Shown here piece by piece: positions 55,401-64,000 of a stretch of 64,000 nt of DNA. The position numbers and the translations under genes are program-made. This DNA is from Lepidostoma basale (lineage: Eukaryota > Arthropoda > Insecta > Trichoptera > Lepidostomatidae): NCBI GenBank assembly GCA_022606425.2, contig JAHDVF020001350.1:744001-808000 (forward strand). The letters run 5' to 3'. Every line of letters begins with the position of its first letter. Within the stretch, counting starts at the first letter, position 1. The notes under the pieces were generated by a model. The model did not search any database. It was not told the origin of the DNA and saw nothing but the letters and a program-made list of their open reading frames with translations.

Positions 55401-58400
55401 TGACCGATTCAATTCGAAATCGGAATATTGGCGCCACAGACAAATTGAAAAAGAAATAGATCAATTAAAAATGTTGTCAGACTAAAAAAATATGATGCAA
55501 TGTAGATTAACGTGAAAAGTATTAGGTACTTAATTTCGCGCAGTCGATACTATGATGCTCAAGGTACATAAGGGCACTTTACGACAAAAAGCCGATCGAT
55601 TATTTTACTGCTAATCTTATTACGGTCTGGATCAAGGGCTTGCACTTGCCCAGCGTGGCCACGTAGAGGGCTTGATGGGCTAATAGACGATAAGAACAAA
55701 ATTTTACGTACACATCAAATAATTAAAACCGAAATATATAATATTGCATACATATATGGTATGTTTATTGAAAACTAACCAACCTCTCATTATGTATTTT
55801 CACAATGAGAGGTTAATTGGCTTGCAGTAAAGCGTAACATTTTTGTTAGTTCTTGTAATGCCACTTTGGACTTTAATGTGATAGTTTCCCGTTGCTTTCC
55901 ACATTTGTATTCAGCAGGTTATTTGAACCCGATTACTGTATACAACTTTTTAGCTATCGATTCTCATGACTTATAAGTATTATATTGTAGTTATAAAAAC
56001 ACTGAAAGATGGAGACTGCAACGATCTCCGAAACGTCGGTCGAAAACAACAAGCTACATGGATTTTTCCAAGACCCCAAAATACATATTGCTACCAACCG
56101 TGAAAATCTATGCAATTATTATTTTAAGGTGTTAAATCTGTTTGCGGGAGATGCCTATTGGTGGCGATGAGGTTCGCAACCCATCACACCGCGTCTCCCG
56201 CGGGGGGCGAAAAGAAAAGGATGGAGTGCCGCATCGGTTAAAGTGTGGCAGTCCATTCTTTCTGCCTACTTCTTCATCTCCTTATAGACCTTTGGTCTGT
56301 TCCTGAAATCAGGCTCGCCTCTCTTGGGAGTTTGACTCCCAACTATCTCTCCATCTCTTCGGCGGTCTTCCGGGGGGACGCAGTCGGCAGGAATCTGATG
56401 CGCCACAGAGTGTCGGATTCTGGTGGGATCCATCCTCTGCACGTATTCCAGTATCTTCTGCGTTGTCTGCCCCATCTGACTGACATCCTCCACCCTGCAG
56501 ATCTCGCGGATAGCCGTGTTTCTCACCCTATCTTGAATAGTCCTTCCTGCTATCATCCTCAGCGTCCTCATCTCTGCCACCCGTACTTTAGCATTCGTTC
56601 TTGTGGTATCCGCTCTGGTCTCAATGGTATATATCAGTATAGGCCTTACGCAGGTTAGTTAGGTGTTAAATAAAAACAAATATACATACAATGCTTAATA
56701 CAATCTTCATAGATGACGCTAGTGTGTAGATTGAAATATAACATGTGAAGTGTGGTGTTACATAGTAGCATATATACAACTTCCAGAAATTTGTCAGACA
56801 TGGTGGTCGTAAGAAGGGTGGAATGTTGTATTACATAAAGCGTGCGCTTAACCCAACCAATGACAGGTCATAAGTCCTGTAAACACCTCGATCGCCATAT
56901 TCTGTTTCCAATTTGCATCTTCGTCTCTATTGACAGTCTACACTGCGATCAGCTAAGTCTTCTGCGATCGGTAGATTGACTGTGCCAAAACTCTGTCCAA
57001 GCACAAACTTTGGCGACCGAGCCTTCGCGGTAGCCGGCCCTTCAGCCTGTAACAGTCTTCCAGCAGACCTTAAGTGCATTGAAAATCAATCAGAGTATAG
57101 ATCGAGACTCAAAACGCGCCTTTTCAAATGATCATTTCCTGACAGGAAGGGCTGATCGACTTCGTCAGGTGCAGCCCTCATACTAAATATGTTTATTATT
57201 TTTGTTATCATTATTAATATTATTATTATCTCGTTGATAAAACGGAGCATCTTCTACAGCGCCCTTGAGATGAGTAATTCATAAAAATGGCGCTCTATAA
57301 ATTATCCAATTTATTATATTATTATTATCGAGATACAATTAATACATATAACCTTTGAATGGTGGCTGTATTTGATACGTATTTAATTGAAATCGTTATG
57401 TTAGTAACAAATTTACGGATATAAAAAATAAATAAAACGGAGCACGCCATTAGCGAAAAGTGATCATATAAACGAAACGGCTGAATGGAAAGCCAAGAAA
57501 GATCGCCTCGCGGCCGGTAGCGGGTCATTTGTCACCCCGCATAATGGATATGGCCGGGTCGAATGGTGTTATTATAACGAAGGATTGAATGGCGCCCGGT
57601 CCGTCACGCTCCGTCAACAGCTAAGGATTATCGCGACCCTTGCTTGGATAACACTTATTTTTAGATATCCTTTATGCAATGAACAGTAACTTCTATTCTT
57701 AGTGCGGTGTTTCGTGGAGTTCGCTTCGGGCGATCCCATTATATACGCATCTTCGTTATCGCTACGAAAGAAACATTCAAAATGAAAACGATTTAATGAT
57801 ACACATTAGTCGTTTAATTGTAATTATTTATTTTAATATTAGTTCATATTGACGACCTTCGTGGCACGCCAAAGGTCCCTAGTTCGATTTCCAGCGATGT
57901 ATGTGTGAAAAAAATCAGTGAAAGTACGTTCAGAAGGCAAAAACTCTTAATTCTGGAGAGTTTTCTTGTCTTCCTAATGTTGAACCATCTCTCATGCGTT
58001 TCTGGTAGTATAATATACACAATATATTATTTTACCTGTTCTCAATAGATGCATTAAAAATTAATTTTGTAATGTCTATTGATGAAATAAACTGATTTGA
58101 AAAGATTCACGTGGCAATAGACTTATCACATTTCATGAGAATCAATAGTTAAACAAATTGTATACAGTAATTGGTTGATAATGAGATTTTTATGTAGTAA
58201 AATTCCATTATTAGTTATAACGTAAACTCGATTGTTTTATGGTTTTACAGATATTCTTTTTATTTATCGACAAATAATCTGTGAAACCGACAAAATAATC
58301 TAGTTTACATTATAACTTATGGTAATTAAAAATTCATACACTGAAGAAGGGAAGTCTGTGTCCCGAAATGTTTGTGAAAGTTGCAAAACAGTGTTTTGAA

Positions 58401-60941
58401 AATACAAAAAAACTAGCTAACCATCACGCCGTCTCCCCGAAGGGGTAGGCAGAAAGAATGGACTGCCACACTTTTTTTTCCTGACATATTTCTCTCGCTT
58501 CCTCAACATTTATACATCGTGTCATGCACGCGCGTCGATTTCTCTGACTCCTCACATGGCCGATATTAAATATATGATTTTTTTATCGTGCCACGTTTTC
58601 TTCGGTTTTCCTCTGTTTCTGGTTCCATTTGCATTGTTAACATATATTTTTTTACCATTCATTCTTCATTCATTCTTTCCATATGTCCAAACCACCAATA
58701 CAATGTTTTCAAAAAGTTATTCAAATGTGAATCCACAACACAAAGTGATTGGATTCAAATAACCTGTTGTATACATTAGAAAGAAAGAATAACAACGATT
58801 GTAAACTCGTTTAAAATAATAACAAGAAAATATATAATATATTAAAATTAATATGGTGTTAGCTCACAAATCACCAAATGAAACTTTTACGAATGTTACT
58901 ATCAGACGCAAGAGGAATAGCCAAAACAACTGAACCTACGTATGTCAGAAGATCCAAGTCATAGTCCATAGCATTTTTACCGGTTTCGACAGCAATAGTA
59001 TGGAATATACGTCACAGTATTGCTGCCGAAACCAGTCGAAAGAAACTATAAACTTTAATTACATCAGATATAATAATTCAGATTATTTTGATTAAATATT
59101 AACATCGCAGTGAGAGATTCAATCTCTAATGAAACTAGGATGAAAAATATGTTTGTAATTTGTCATTTCATGAAATATGGTCTTTGCATTCTTCTCTGCC
59201 TTAGAGGTATGGAAATTATGAACATCATCTGTTCGTTCCATATAATAAAATTAACATTGTTATTGGTGGTCAAAATGTGGTGATATTTATAGTTATCAAA
59301 AATATAAACCTTTGTGACATTTTCAATGGTCTGAAACAGAACAAATAGGTGGAAAATATGTATGACATTTTTATTTTATTAATTTTAATTGTTTGGAAAT
59401 CGTGACGTGGAGAATTTGCTAGTATCACTCAGAGCAATTGCAATAATTCCCTGCGTTTGAAAACTATGTAACTAACTTACTAACCATCCGCCGTTTCTCC
59501 GATTGGGGTAGGCAGAGGATGGACCGCCATTCTACTCTGTCCTGACATACCTCTCTAGCTACCTCTACATTCATATATCGTAAGACGCACGCTCGCCGAT
59601 TTGTACAATATCTATCTATCTAAAAATATGTACACTACCTCACACTATATTAGTCTAAATAATTGAAAACCTCTGCCCTAGACGATTGTCTAATACATTG
59701 ACTTAATTCTGGAAAAATATTATTTAGCCATATAAGAAAAAATAATGTTTTAAATGTACTTATTCATAAGTACAATAAAAACTAAACTATTATTCGATAT
59801 ACAATATATGTAAACGTAACTAGAAAAAGAGGAAGACCAAAGAAAACGTGGGACGATCAAATCAATCAAATATTAAATGTCGACCACGTGAAAAGTCAGA
59901 GAAACCGACGTGCGTGCATGTTACGATGTATGAATGTGGAGAATGAGAGAAATATGTCAGGAAATAACAGTGTGGCGGTAAATTATTTCTGCCTACCCGT
60001 TCGGGAGACAGCGTGATGGTTAGTTTGTTAGAATATACAAAAGTTTTTGAATCATATTTGTAAGTTTTTTTTATAAATAAATAATAATGTTAAATTAAGT
60101 ACATAATTACAATAAAAAACTACATAAATACAATAGGTATTTTAGAATTATAAAATGTTAATAAGATTGTGAATAATAAAATTTCAAAATCTGTTTACTA
60201 TTAATGGATTGAACAACGATTTCAGCTTATTATGTTTTTTTATTAAATTATATTTTGCGACACTACATTTTCTGATTTTATTAAATAGGACAAACTATGG
60301 AACTAATAAAAGTAGTAACGAATACTTAAACGGTAAAGATATATTTAATACGAGGGTAAAAACAGTTTACCAAATATTTTACAATATTATTTATTTTGCG
60401 TATGGAATGAACGTTTTTACAAATTATAAATCAGGAAGTCGGCATCAAAAACACCACAAGGCGACCGCGACAGCTAGGTAGGTACTTGGCGGAATTCGTT
60501 TGAAACGTTTGATTTTGGAACGCAGTGAGCGGGAAAGATGTCGGCGCCGTAAGCCAGGTGCAGTGGCGCCTAAATTCTGTCCCGTCCCGCTACAATGTAC
60601 TTGCAAATGTCGACCTTCTGCAGCTAATGGATATCGCGTACATATATTTAGGTATAATGTCTCGGATTATTATGATGCGATGTGTCTGCCGTTGCATACA
60701 AATTAAAAGCGAATGACAGCAGCGTGCACCGCCGGCGAATATCATTATGGAAAGTCTTTCAGAAAATATTAAAGCATACGTGATGACATTCGACAAAAGT
60801 TTTCATTTTAATGTTCTTTTGTCTAAAATACAATAGTTTCGAAGTGTTTATTGTTACAGAATGGAAATAAATATATAATTAAATGCAAAATTATAAAAAT
60901 AGATAGGAAGATGTCATACCTGTCACGACTATCGGATACAT
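37084..60941 (-). CDS. bambi: BAMBI-like TGF-beta/BMP pseudoreceptor (5 exons; first exon tentative)
   Basis: BAMBI is a membrane protein that resembles a type I TGF-beta receptor ectodomain but has no kinase and dampens BMP/activin signalling. CDS exons on the minus strand are 60920-60941 (tentative), 46918-47074, 40067-40209, 39331-39526 and 37084-37477. Together they give 912 nt, 303 residues plus stop. The ectodomain has RCYCNLPACVSTGYMCKS and CCFSDLCN, the closing CCxxxxCN motif of the three-finger fold. It is followed by ELWFRAATIAVPICGAV and a hydrophobic span at about residues 139-158. This juxtamembrane-plus-membrane sequence is nearly the same as in vertebrate BAMBI. The ~145-residue tail has no kinase motif. 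The model lacks a signal peptide: it begins MYPIVVTG, then the ectodomain. A small signal-peptide exon between 47.1 and 60.9 kb, or another start, is therefore likely. BAMBI is absent from Drosophila but reported in Tribolium, to my knowledge. Confidence 0.88.
37538..38045 (-). mobile_element. Family A copy in last bambi intron
   Basis: Six (TAAC) units at 37541-37570 form the tail. The frame is heavily broken. It begins about 60 bp from the last exon's acceptor. Confidence 0.85.
38050..38725. other. AT-rich bambi intron DNA
   Basis: Nothing recognised. Confidence 0.4.
38730..39300 (+). mobile_element. Family F LINE split by fold-back MITE J
   Basis: LINE parts at 38775-38860 and 39065-39300 (GGKRKRGRPRATLRRILQDE) flank a J MITE at 38866-39000. 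The LINE ends only 30 bp from the transmembrane exon. Confidence 0.72.
39331..39526 (-). CDS. bambi: bambi exon: juxtamembrane and transmembrane span
   Basis: A Gly/Ser-rich stalk (GGSNLSGGITTPGGSAAGAG) precedes ELWFRAATIAVPICGAVILF and the rest of the membrane span, then a basic stop-transfer RILRTD. Entry is phase 1 and exit phase 2 (CTGAG|GTATAG). Confidence 0.94.
40067..40209 (-). CDS. bambi: bambi exon: CCxxxxCN motif
   Basis: Encodes LDLTSKCMNSPSRLAGAWGS and then SLMLCCFSDLCNHV, ending with a potential N-glycosylation site NNS. The start follows GCAG|A, because the alternative AG two bases on would break the frame. Confidence 0.93.
40525..40832 (+). mobile_element. LINE 3' end with C2H2-like finger, family H
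   Basis: The frame FLCPKCPRVCGSRIGLFSHM has the CxxC…H spacing of the zinc finger that closes some LINE ORFs. It ends gccgatgatgatga. Confidence 0.65.
40835..41005. mobile_element. Fold-back MITE
   Basis: Arms ttataaaattg(c)c(a)tgacagctgttt and aaacagctgtcgtgacaatt, ~55 bp each. Confidence 0.7.
41010..41540. other. bambi intron, no feature seen
   Basis: AT-rich unique DNA. Confidence 0.4.
41541..41640. promoter_or_regulatory. CpG-dense block in bambi intron
   Basis: About 95 bp almost wholly G/C, with repeated gcgcc and gtgacg/cgtcac pairs, in otherwise AT-rich DNA. Possible enhancer or regulatory element. No element family matches. Confidence 0.4.
41893..42017 (-). mobile_element. SINE family 1, head half
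   Basis: 'ttattgtcacgtgaattcta' to 'ctctgccacgaaggtcg'. The B box is damaged by a small change. Confidence 0.7.
42050..42200 (+). mobile_element. SINE family 2
   Basis: 'gtctaggggagaaaacgctg' (A box) and 'gggttcgagcc' (B box). Confidence 0.7.
42200..42720. other. bambi intron, unique sequence
   Basis: Less AT-biased at 42480-42640, with no identified element. Confidence 0.35.
42725..43380 (-). mobile_element. CR1/L2-like LINE 3' end, family E
   Basis: The minus strand codes FGDRAFAVAGPSAWNSLPAD and then FRSRLKTHLFK, the typical ORF2 C-terminus. The 3' UTR and (ATT)n tail lie at 42730-42760. A reversed copy is at 56680-57340. Confidence 0.88.
43550..44017 (+). mobile_element. Family A copy
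   Basis: Ends ggcgtgatggttagttagtt. Frameshifts in the MVKK region. Confidence 0.85.
44085..44205 (+). mobile_element. Repeat K, copy
   Basis: 'acactgaagaagggaagttt' and 'ccgaaacatgtttgtgaaaa'. It is interrupted by the next family A copy. Confidence 0.6.
44209..44440 (-). mobile_element. Family A short copy
   Basis: 3' portion only. A possible taataaact duplication flanks it. Confidence 0.78.
44661..44909. mobile_element. hAT-type MITE, copy 3
   Basis: 249 bp. 8-bp flanks gttacaac/attacaac differ at one base. It is inserted in a copy of repeat K. Confidence 0.9.
45060..45640. other. AT-rich bambi intron DNA
   Basis: No feature recognised. Confidence 0.4.
45650..45859. mobile_element. Fold-back MITE with 40-bp arms
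   Basis: 'aaggattgattgtatctcaa' …and its complement at 45840-45859 enclose a core (gacctgtcattggtt) that is also present inside both family E LINE copies. Confidence 0.78.
45917..46385. mobile_element. Fold-back MITE J with LINE insert
   Basis: J arms at 45917-45955 and 46255-46385. A CR1/L2-like LINE end (45962-46255, SKLKTHLFH-type frame) sits between them. Confidence 0.65.
46650..46880. repeat. Minisatellite, ~21-bp unit, ~11 copies
   Basis: Units vary on gatgggtaaggtcgacgttt. It lies in the bambi intron, ending about 40 bp from the ectodomain exon's donor. Confidence 0.85.
46918..47074 (-). CDS. bambi: bambi exon: cysteine-rich ectodomain, N half
   Basis: Encodes ENERHVRCYCNLPACVSTGY and then MCKSPKGGCYSELR and HGCVDEDPAL, aligning with the vertebrate BAMBI ectodomain. 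Entry is phase 1 (TCAG|GA) and the exit is CT|GTGAGT. A minisatellite starts within ~40 bp of the donor. Confidence 0.94.
47277..47745 (-). mobile_element. Family A copy, longest open frame
   Basis: A 174-codon frame (47294-47818) covers MRSLRRMCDKSVYDRVSNAS to SAYPSGETA, suggesting a young insertion. Confidence 0.87.
47820..48980. other. bambi intron, mostly unique
   Basis: The GC-richer block at 48430-48720 carries a 97-codon plus ORF with no known domain. Not called as a gene. Confidence 0.35.
48985..49172 (+). mobile_element. Family A fragment without tail
   Basis: SLRWFGRMERMVKNIYVNDV and GRPRKTWHDQIN. Confidence 0.78.
49330..49660 (+). mobile_element. Family B non-LTR 3' end
   Basis: VEDIIRWSKQRKRDWYGHVQ and RPRGRPPKRWKDSWKSIS. 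(GAA)n tail at 49645-49660. Confidence 0.87.
49665..50185. other. bambi intron, unique sequence
   Basis: No feature recognised. Confidence 0.4.
50190..50650 (-). mobile_element. Family A copy, open 148 codons
   Basis: The frame from MYGSEAWSWQKKDESSINTV to SAYPSGEMA is uninterrupted. Confidence 0.88.
50953..51620 (-). mobile_element. Family A copy split by SINE
   Basis: Parts at 50953-51255 and 51540-51620 lie either side of a family 1 SINE (51259-51505). Confidence 0.78.
51259..51505 (-). mobile_element. SINE family 1, nested in family A
   Basis: T run at 51260-51270 and B-box complement gggaatcgaac. Second case of this SINE entering a family A copy at a similar place. Confidence 0.82.
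52090..52530 (+). mobile_element. Family A copy
   Basis: 'agagcagaataaatgtggta' to 'ggcgtgatggtt'. Frameshift near 52290. Confidence 0.86.
52620..53255 (+). mobile_element. Family A copy, open 159 codons
   Basis: Frame 52751-53230, MAVHNGVLVPTLMYGSEAWS to SAYPSGEMA, with a 12-bp deletion removing GRPR. Tail of four gtta units. Confidence 0.88.
53260..54575. other. bambi intron, unique sequence
   Basis: A GC-richer island lies at 53700-53990. The 60-codon ORF at 53898-54080 is not supported. Confidence 0.35.
54577..54836 (-). mobile_element. Family A fragment
   Basis: MDEKRTVKMLYTSSVSEKRS frame with GRPRKAWHDQIN. Both ends truncated. Confidence 0.75.
54840..56145. other. bambi intron, unique sequence
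   Basis: GC-richer block at 55170-55440. A 15-bp inverted repeat around 55780-55820 (cctctcatt/aatgagagg). Otherwise nothing recognised. Confidence 0.35.
56150..56275 (+). mobile_element. SINE-like element with family A tail, copy 3
   Basis: Body gatgcctattggtggcgatg with ggttcgcaaccc. The family A tail is cut at 'ttctgcctac' by the family B LINE. Confidence 0.75.
56276..56660 (-). mobile_element. Family B non-LTR remnant
   Basis: MRTLRMIAGRTIQDRVRNTA and YVQRMDPTRIRHSVAHQI. Confidence 0.83.
56680..57340 (+). mobile_element. CR1/L2-like LINE 3' end, family E
   Basis: Reverse-oriented near-copy of 42725-43380. The Trp codon of SAWNSLP is mutated here to a TAA stop ('agcctgtaacagt'). Confidence 0.87.
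57345..57850. other. bambi intron, unique sequence
   Basis: Mixed composition (57480-57720 GC-richer). No feature recognised. Confidence 0.35.
57855..58105 (+). mobile_element. SINE 1 head followed by family I LINE end
   Basis: 'gacgaccttcgtggca' and 'tagttcgatttcc' (tRNA-like), then 'gtacgttcagaaggc' to a gatttg tail. Confidence 0.6.
58325..58760. mobile_element. Repeat K interrupted by family A copy
   Basis: K parts at 58325-58410 and 58698-58760 flank a minus-strand family A copy (58418-58697). An aatacaa duplication is visible at both edges. Confidence 0.75.
59475..59620 (-). mobile_element. Family A 3' fragment
   Basis: 'actaaccatccgccgtttct' to 'cgcacgctcgccgattt'. Confidence 0.68.
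59810..60035 (+). mobile_element. Family A 3' fragment
   Basis: 'gtaacta…agaggaagacc' to 'gcgtgatggttagtttgtta'. Confidence 0.78.
60040..60900. other. AT-rich DNA, downstream of bambi first-exon candidate
   Basis: A GC-richer patch at 60465-60740. The ORFs here lack support. Confidence 0.35.
60920..60941 (-). CDS. bambi: bambi candidate first coding exon (7 codons)
   Basis: ATG at 60939-60941 followed by YPIVVT and donor CAG|GTATGA, phase 1, which fits the entry phase of exon 46918-47074. The frame upstream is closed by TGA. The peptide is too short for a signal sequence, so either this is wrong or an additional exon of 3n length lies between. Confidence 0.35.
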
Positions 60942-61379
60942 GTTGAAACCTTTGAAATCCAATGTGAAGCAATTGTATTCACTGTTGACGGAAATCAAAA
61001 TAATTCACTAAACTTCACACCCGCAAAAAACGGCAGAGCTGTCGCAGGAGAACTTTCATTACAATCATAATACGGAAACTTTTCAAACTTCACAAAATGT
61101 TCTGTCCGAGTTTCAATACAAAATTTGCACTGTTGTAAATAAACCACTGAAATAATTCAAGTATAAACAATCTCACTTATCGACTGTCAAAGTCGCCATG
61201 AAAGCTAAATACATATTATTTTCTAAAAGTTTTCGACCGAAATAAAATAACGCGGTCCCAGTAGACACGAGACAAGCTCACGCGGCGGCTGCTAGCGGCG
61301 GACTGAGGGAGCGAGGGAAGAGAGAAGCGAGCTCGGTCGCACAATCATGTCTGACTTGAAGTGAATCATCGAACACGCT
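60942..61379 (-). promoter_or_regulatory. Probable bambi 5' UTR / promoter region
   Basis: It contains a GC-rich, purine-rich block at 61255-61340, unlike its AT-rich surroundings, as expected near a developmental promoter. Minus-strand AG acceptors at about 61380 (TTTTTCAG) and 61155 (TTATTTCAG) could split the leader. A 17-codon upstream ORF, starting MIVMKVLLRQLC, lies around 61030-61085. Confidence 0.35.
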
Positions 61380-61572
61380 GAAAAAGAAAAGAGATGGGTA
61401 TTCAAAAATTTCGGGGTAGGTACGTTTTCGTTGCTCGGCAATTTTCATGATATTTCCGATAAGATTACATTTTTGTTACATTACTTTGCTGTTGATTGGC
61501 AGCGTGAAAAACTCGCGGCTCTCGTACTTTGAAAAATGATAATACAGAATTAAACATTAATCAATAATTACT

Positions 61573-61940
61573 ACGAATGAAAACGTCAGTTTTCTATAAC
61601 TTTTATTATTATATATTTTTATGCCCTTCTAAGGCATTATCAAATGTTCCTTCTAAGGCAGTATCAAACATTTGATAATGCCTTAGAAGGGCGAAACATT
61701 TCATTTCCATAAAATATAATAAAACTTCTAGAAAACTGACGTTTTCATTCTTCTTCTTCTTCTTCCTTATTGTAGACCTATGTGGTATATTCCCCAGAGT
61801 GTTGCTTCTCCTGTGAGGTAGATTCCCATCTTTTAGGAGGTTTTCCACGAGGACGAGTCCCATGAGGCTGATTATGCCATGCAATATAGGGCAGTCTGGT
61901 GGTGTCCACTATTTGAACATGTTTTCATTAGTATTAATTA
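61573..61940. mobile_element. Fold-back MITE J with family B LINE inside
   Basis: Palindromic arms meet at 61650-61690 (cattatcaaatg/catttgataatg). A family B LINE (61750-61920, minus) is flanked by gttttcatt at 61741 and 61921. Confidence 0.8.
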
Positions 61941-62227
61941 TTTAATATGGAGTTTTACATCATTGCTCAAGAAATAATAAATTTTGTATCAATCATTGCG
62001 GATTATTACTATATCGATATCTACCTACTTTTTTGTTATATTAAGACTGTGCTGATTAAGAAGTGATTAAGAAGTGCTGGAGGGTGTTCGGCTTTTTGTC
62101 CCTGATAGCGACAGCATAGATTGTTTTAAGTACCGGCCGCCAGAACTAACCTGCCTCTGGTAACACCGGTGTGAAGAGCAATTAATCTGCTGAACGCGGT
62201 CTCGTCGGAGATCGACGTCTTTCATAT

Positions 62228-62420
62228 TAGTGAAAGTACGTTCAGAAGGCAAATACTCTTAATTCTGGAGAGTATCCTGTTGTCCTAATGTTGAACCATC
62301 TGTCATGCGTTTCTGGTAGTATAGTATACACTAAATATTATTTGACATGTTTTCAATAGATGCCTTAAAAATGAAATTTGTAATGTCTGTTGATGAAATG
62401 AACTGATTTGATTTGAAAAG
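62228..62420 (+). mobile_element. LINE 3' end, family I
   Basis: 'agtgaaagtacgttcagaag' to 'aactgatttgatttg'. Confidence 0.65.
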
Positions 62421-62424
62421 TGTA

Positions 62425-63105
62425 GATAAATTCAGGTTTTATTTATTTATTATATGATGATTTGATACTTATTCGCGTGACCGATTATGTATAATAGTTA
62501 ACATACAAAATATAGGTAATATATAAAATGAACTGCCAAACATTATACTAAAATTTCAACTGTATCAAAAATGGAAGCTACTTAATATTGTACAAATGTT
62601 GACTATAGCTGTCTTATCTTTACGTGCATTGATCGGTGTGCGGTTCATGAAATAGATAATAATGGCGAGCGACTGGCGGGAGCCACTGTGACATTTATTG
62701 CAAATGATTCCAATTTCGGCAAAAAAAACGAAGGACCGAAGTTCGTCACGTTGGATAAGTTCAAACATGTCAACGCTTAGCAGATAAAACTCTACATGCA
62801 GATATATTTATATAATTTTTAAATCCACGACATAATATTTATTCTACAACATATTTCTTTGCATGCTTTGACATTGAAAACACTAGCTAACTTTCAACTG
62901 TTGTATTTTCTTTTAAACGACCTTTTCATAATATGAATATTTGTAATGTAAAGCAGTATATTTTATTGAATAATATTAATTTCAAATAATTGAAGTATCA
63001 TTATCGGATATAAATAAATTTGCACCTGTTGTTTTAATGTGAAAGAAGGTAAGTCCTAAGAAATATATTTCTCCAAAGCTTAAATAATGTAATATAAAAT
63101 CAACA
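62425..63105. other. AT-rich DNA
   Basis: No feature recognised. Confidence 0.4.
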
Positions 63106-63189
63106 ACGTGATTTGGATCTGGGCTTGATTTAAAACATTGGTATATGGAGATTTAACTTCTGTGGCTATTTCTCTTTTATGACTAACGG

Positions 63190-63785
63190 AAACACTGTTG
63201 GAATGATGGTGCAAAATAAATGGTGCACTTAAGTCATTACCGCAAATAGAAATATATCGATTGAAGCAAAGATGGCAGTGCACAATGGAGTTCTAGTGTC
63301 GACCCTTATGTATGGAAGTGAAGCTTAGAGTTTGCAAGAGAAGGATGAAAGTAGGATAAATGCCGTAGAAATGAGGCCACTAAGAAGGTTGTGTGGAAAA
63401 TCAATGTATGATAGAATATCTAATGATGAAGTAAGAAAGGAATGTAAAGCGGATGAAAGCGTGATAAATAAAATCATGAAAGGGTCAATAAGATAGTTTG
63501 GACATATGGAACGAATGAATGAATAAAGAATGGTTAAAAAAATGTATACAAGTACTGTGAATGGAAAAAATAAGTCGAGGAAGGCCCAGAAAGACATGGC
63601 ATGACCAAATTAATCAATTATTGAAAGGCGGCCATGTTCGAAGTAGGAACAATCGATGAGCGTGCATGTCACGATGTATGAATGTAGAAGAGGCGCGAGA
63701 GTTATGTCAGGATGTGACGATGCATCCTCTCTGCCTACCCCTCCGGGGAAACGGCGTGATGTACAACGTCTGTAGTTAGTTAGTA
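63190..63785 (+). mobile_element. Family A copy
   Basis: 'tcattaccgcaaatagaaat' to 'ggcgtgatgtacaacgtctg' plus tail. Stops at the EA*SLQE and IR*FGH positions. Confidence 0.84.
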
Positions 63786-64000
63786 AGAAGATTTAAAAGC
63801 TTAGCAGGTTATTTTTTTTGTTCTAATGCATGTCTGTGACGTCACAGTTTCTTCGATAGCAGATGTTTCAGAGATCTTTGCCATTTCCACGTTCAATTAT
63901 CCGATGGTGGAAGAAGCAGATAAATTGTTTGGCTAACTTCTTCCTCAGCCTATTCCCGTCCACTCCTGGAGAAAGGCCTCCTCCATTCGCTTCCACGACA

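Noticed and set aside
61030..61085. MIVMKVLLRQLC… as the bambi signal peptide
   Set aside because: It ends in TGA after 17 codons, and no donor in the phase needed for the ectodomain exon lies within it. More likely an upstream ORF.

Overview
This is an insect nuclear DNA window, most likely lepidopteran. It is AT-rich, has intron-split genes with GT-AG junctions, and has a heavy load of non-LTR retrotransposon, tRNA-derived SINE, mariner, hAT, piggyBac-like and pogo/Tigger-like remnants. Three protein genes are supported: Gart(-) – Dcp1(+) – BAMBI-like(-).

Positions 1-28.1 kb: the trifunctional purine-biosynthesis gene Gart on the minus strand. I rebuilt 19 coding exons by matching reading frames, splice phases and family homology. 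They give 1318 continuous codons with order GARS – AIRS1 – AIRS2 – GART. The last exon(s), roughly 70 residues of the GART transformylase domain, lie beyond the left edge. Both AIRS copies keep the family motifs, and their junction falls inside one exon (8553-8724). The introns are swollen by nested mobile elements.

Positions 28.1-33.3 kb: a head-to-head intergenic region, then an intact single-exon Dcp1 (mRNA decapping co-activator, 431 residues) on the plus strand with nearby poly(A) signals.

Positions 35-61.4 kb: a minus-strand gene for a BAMBI-like TGF-beta pseudoreceptor. Four well-supported coding exons span 37.1-47.1 kb (cysteine-rich ectodomain, one membrane span, short tail with no kinase). 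A phase-compatible 5' exon candidate sits near 60.9 kb. That model lacks a signal peptide, so one small exon is probably still unplaced. Positions 61.5-64 kb are repeats and featureless AT-rich DNA.

About two dozen 5'-truncated copies of one non-LTR family, here called family A, are scattered through the window. Their shared 3' end reads towards a (GTTA)n tail. A small SINE-like repeat seems to have borrowed that tail. Several insertions preserve readable target-site duplications, including three hAT-type MITEs with 8-bp duplications and one family-A copy with a 17-bp duplication and a 5' inversion.

All gene models are hand-derived from sequence without alignment software. No CRISPR, rRNA or functional tRNA gene was seen.
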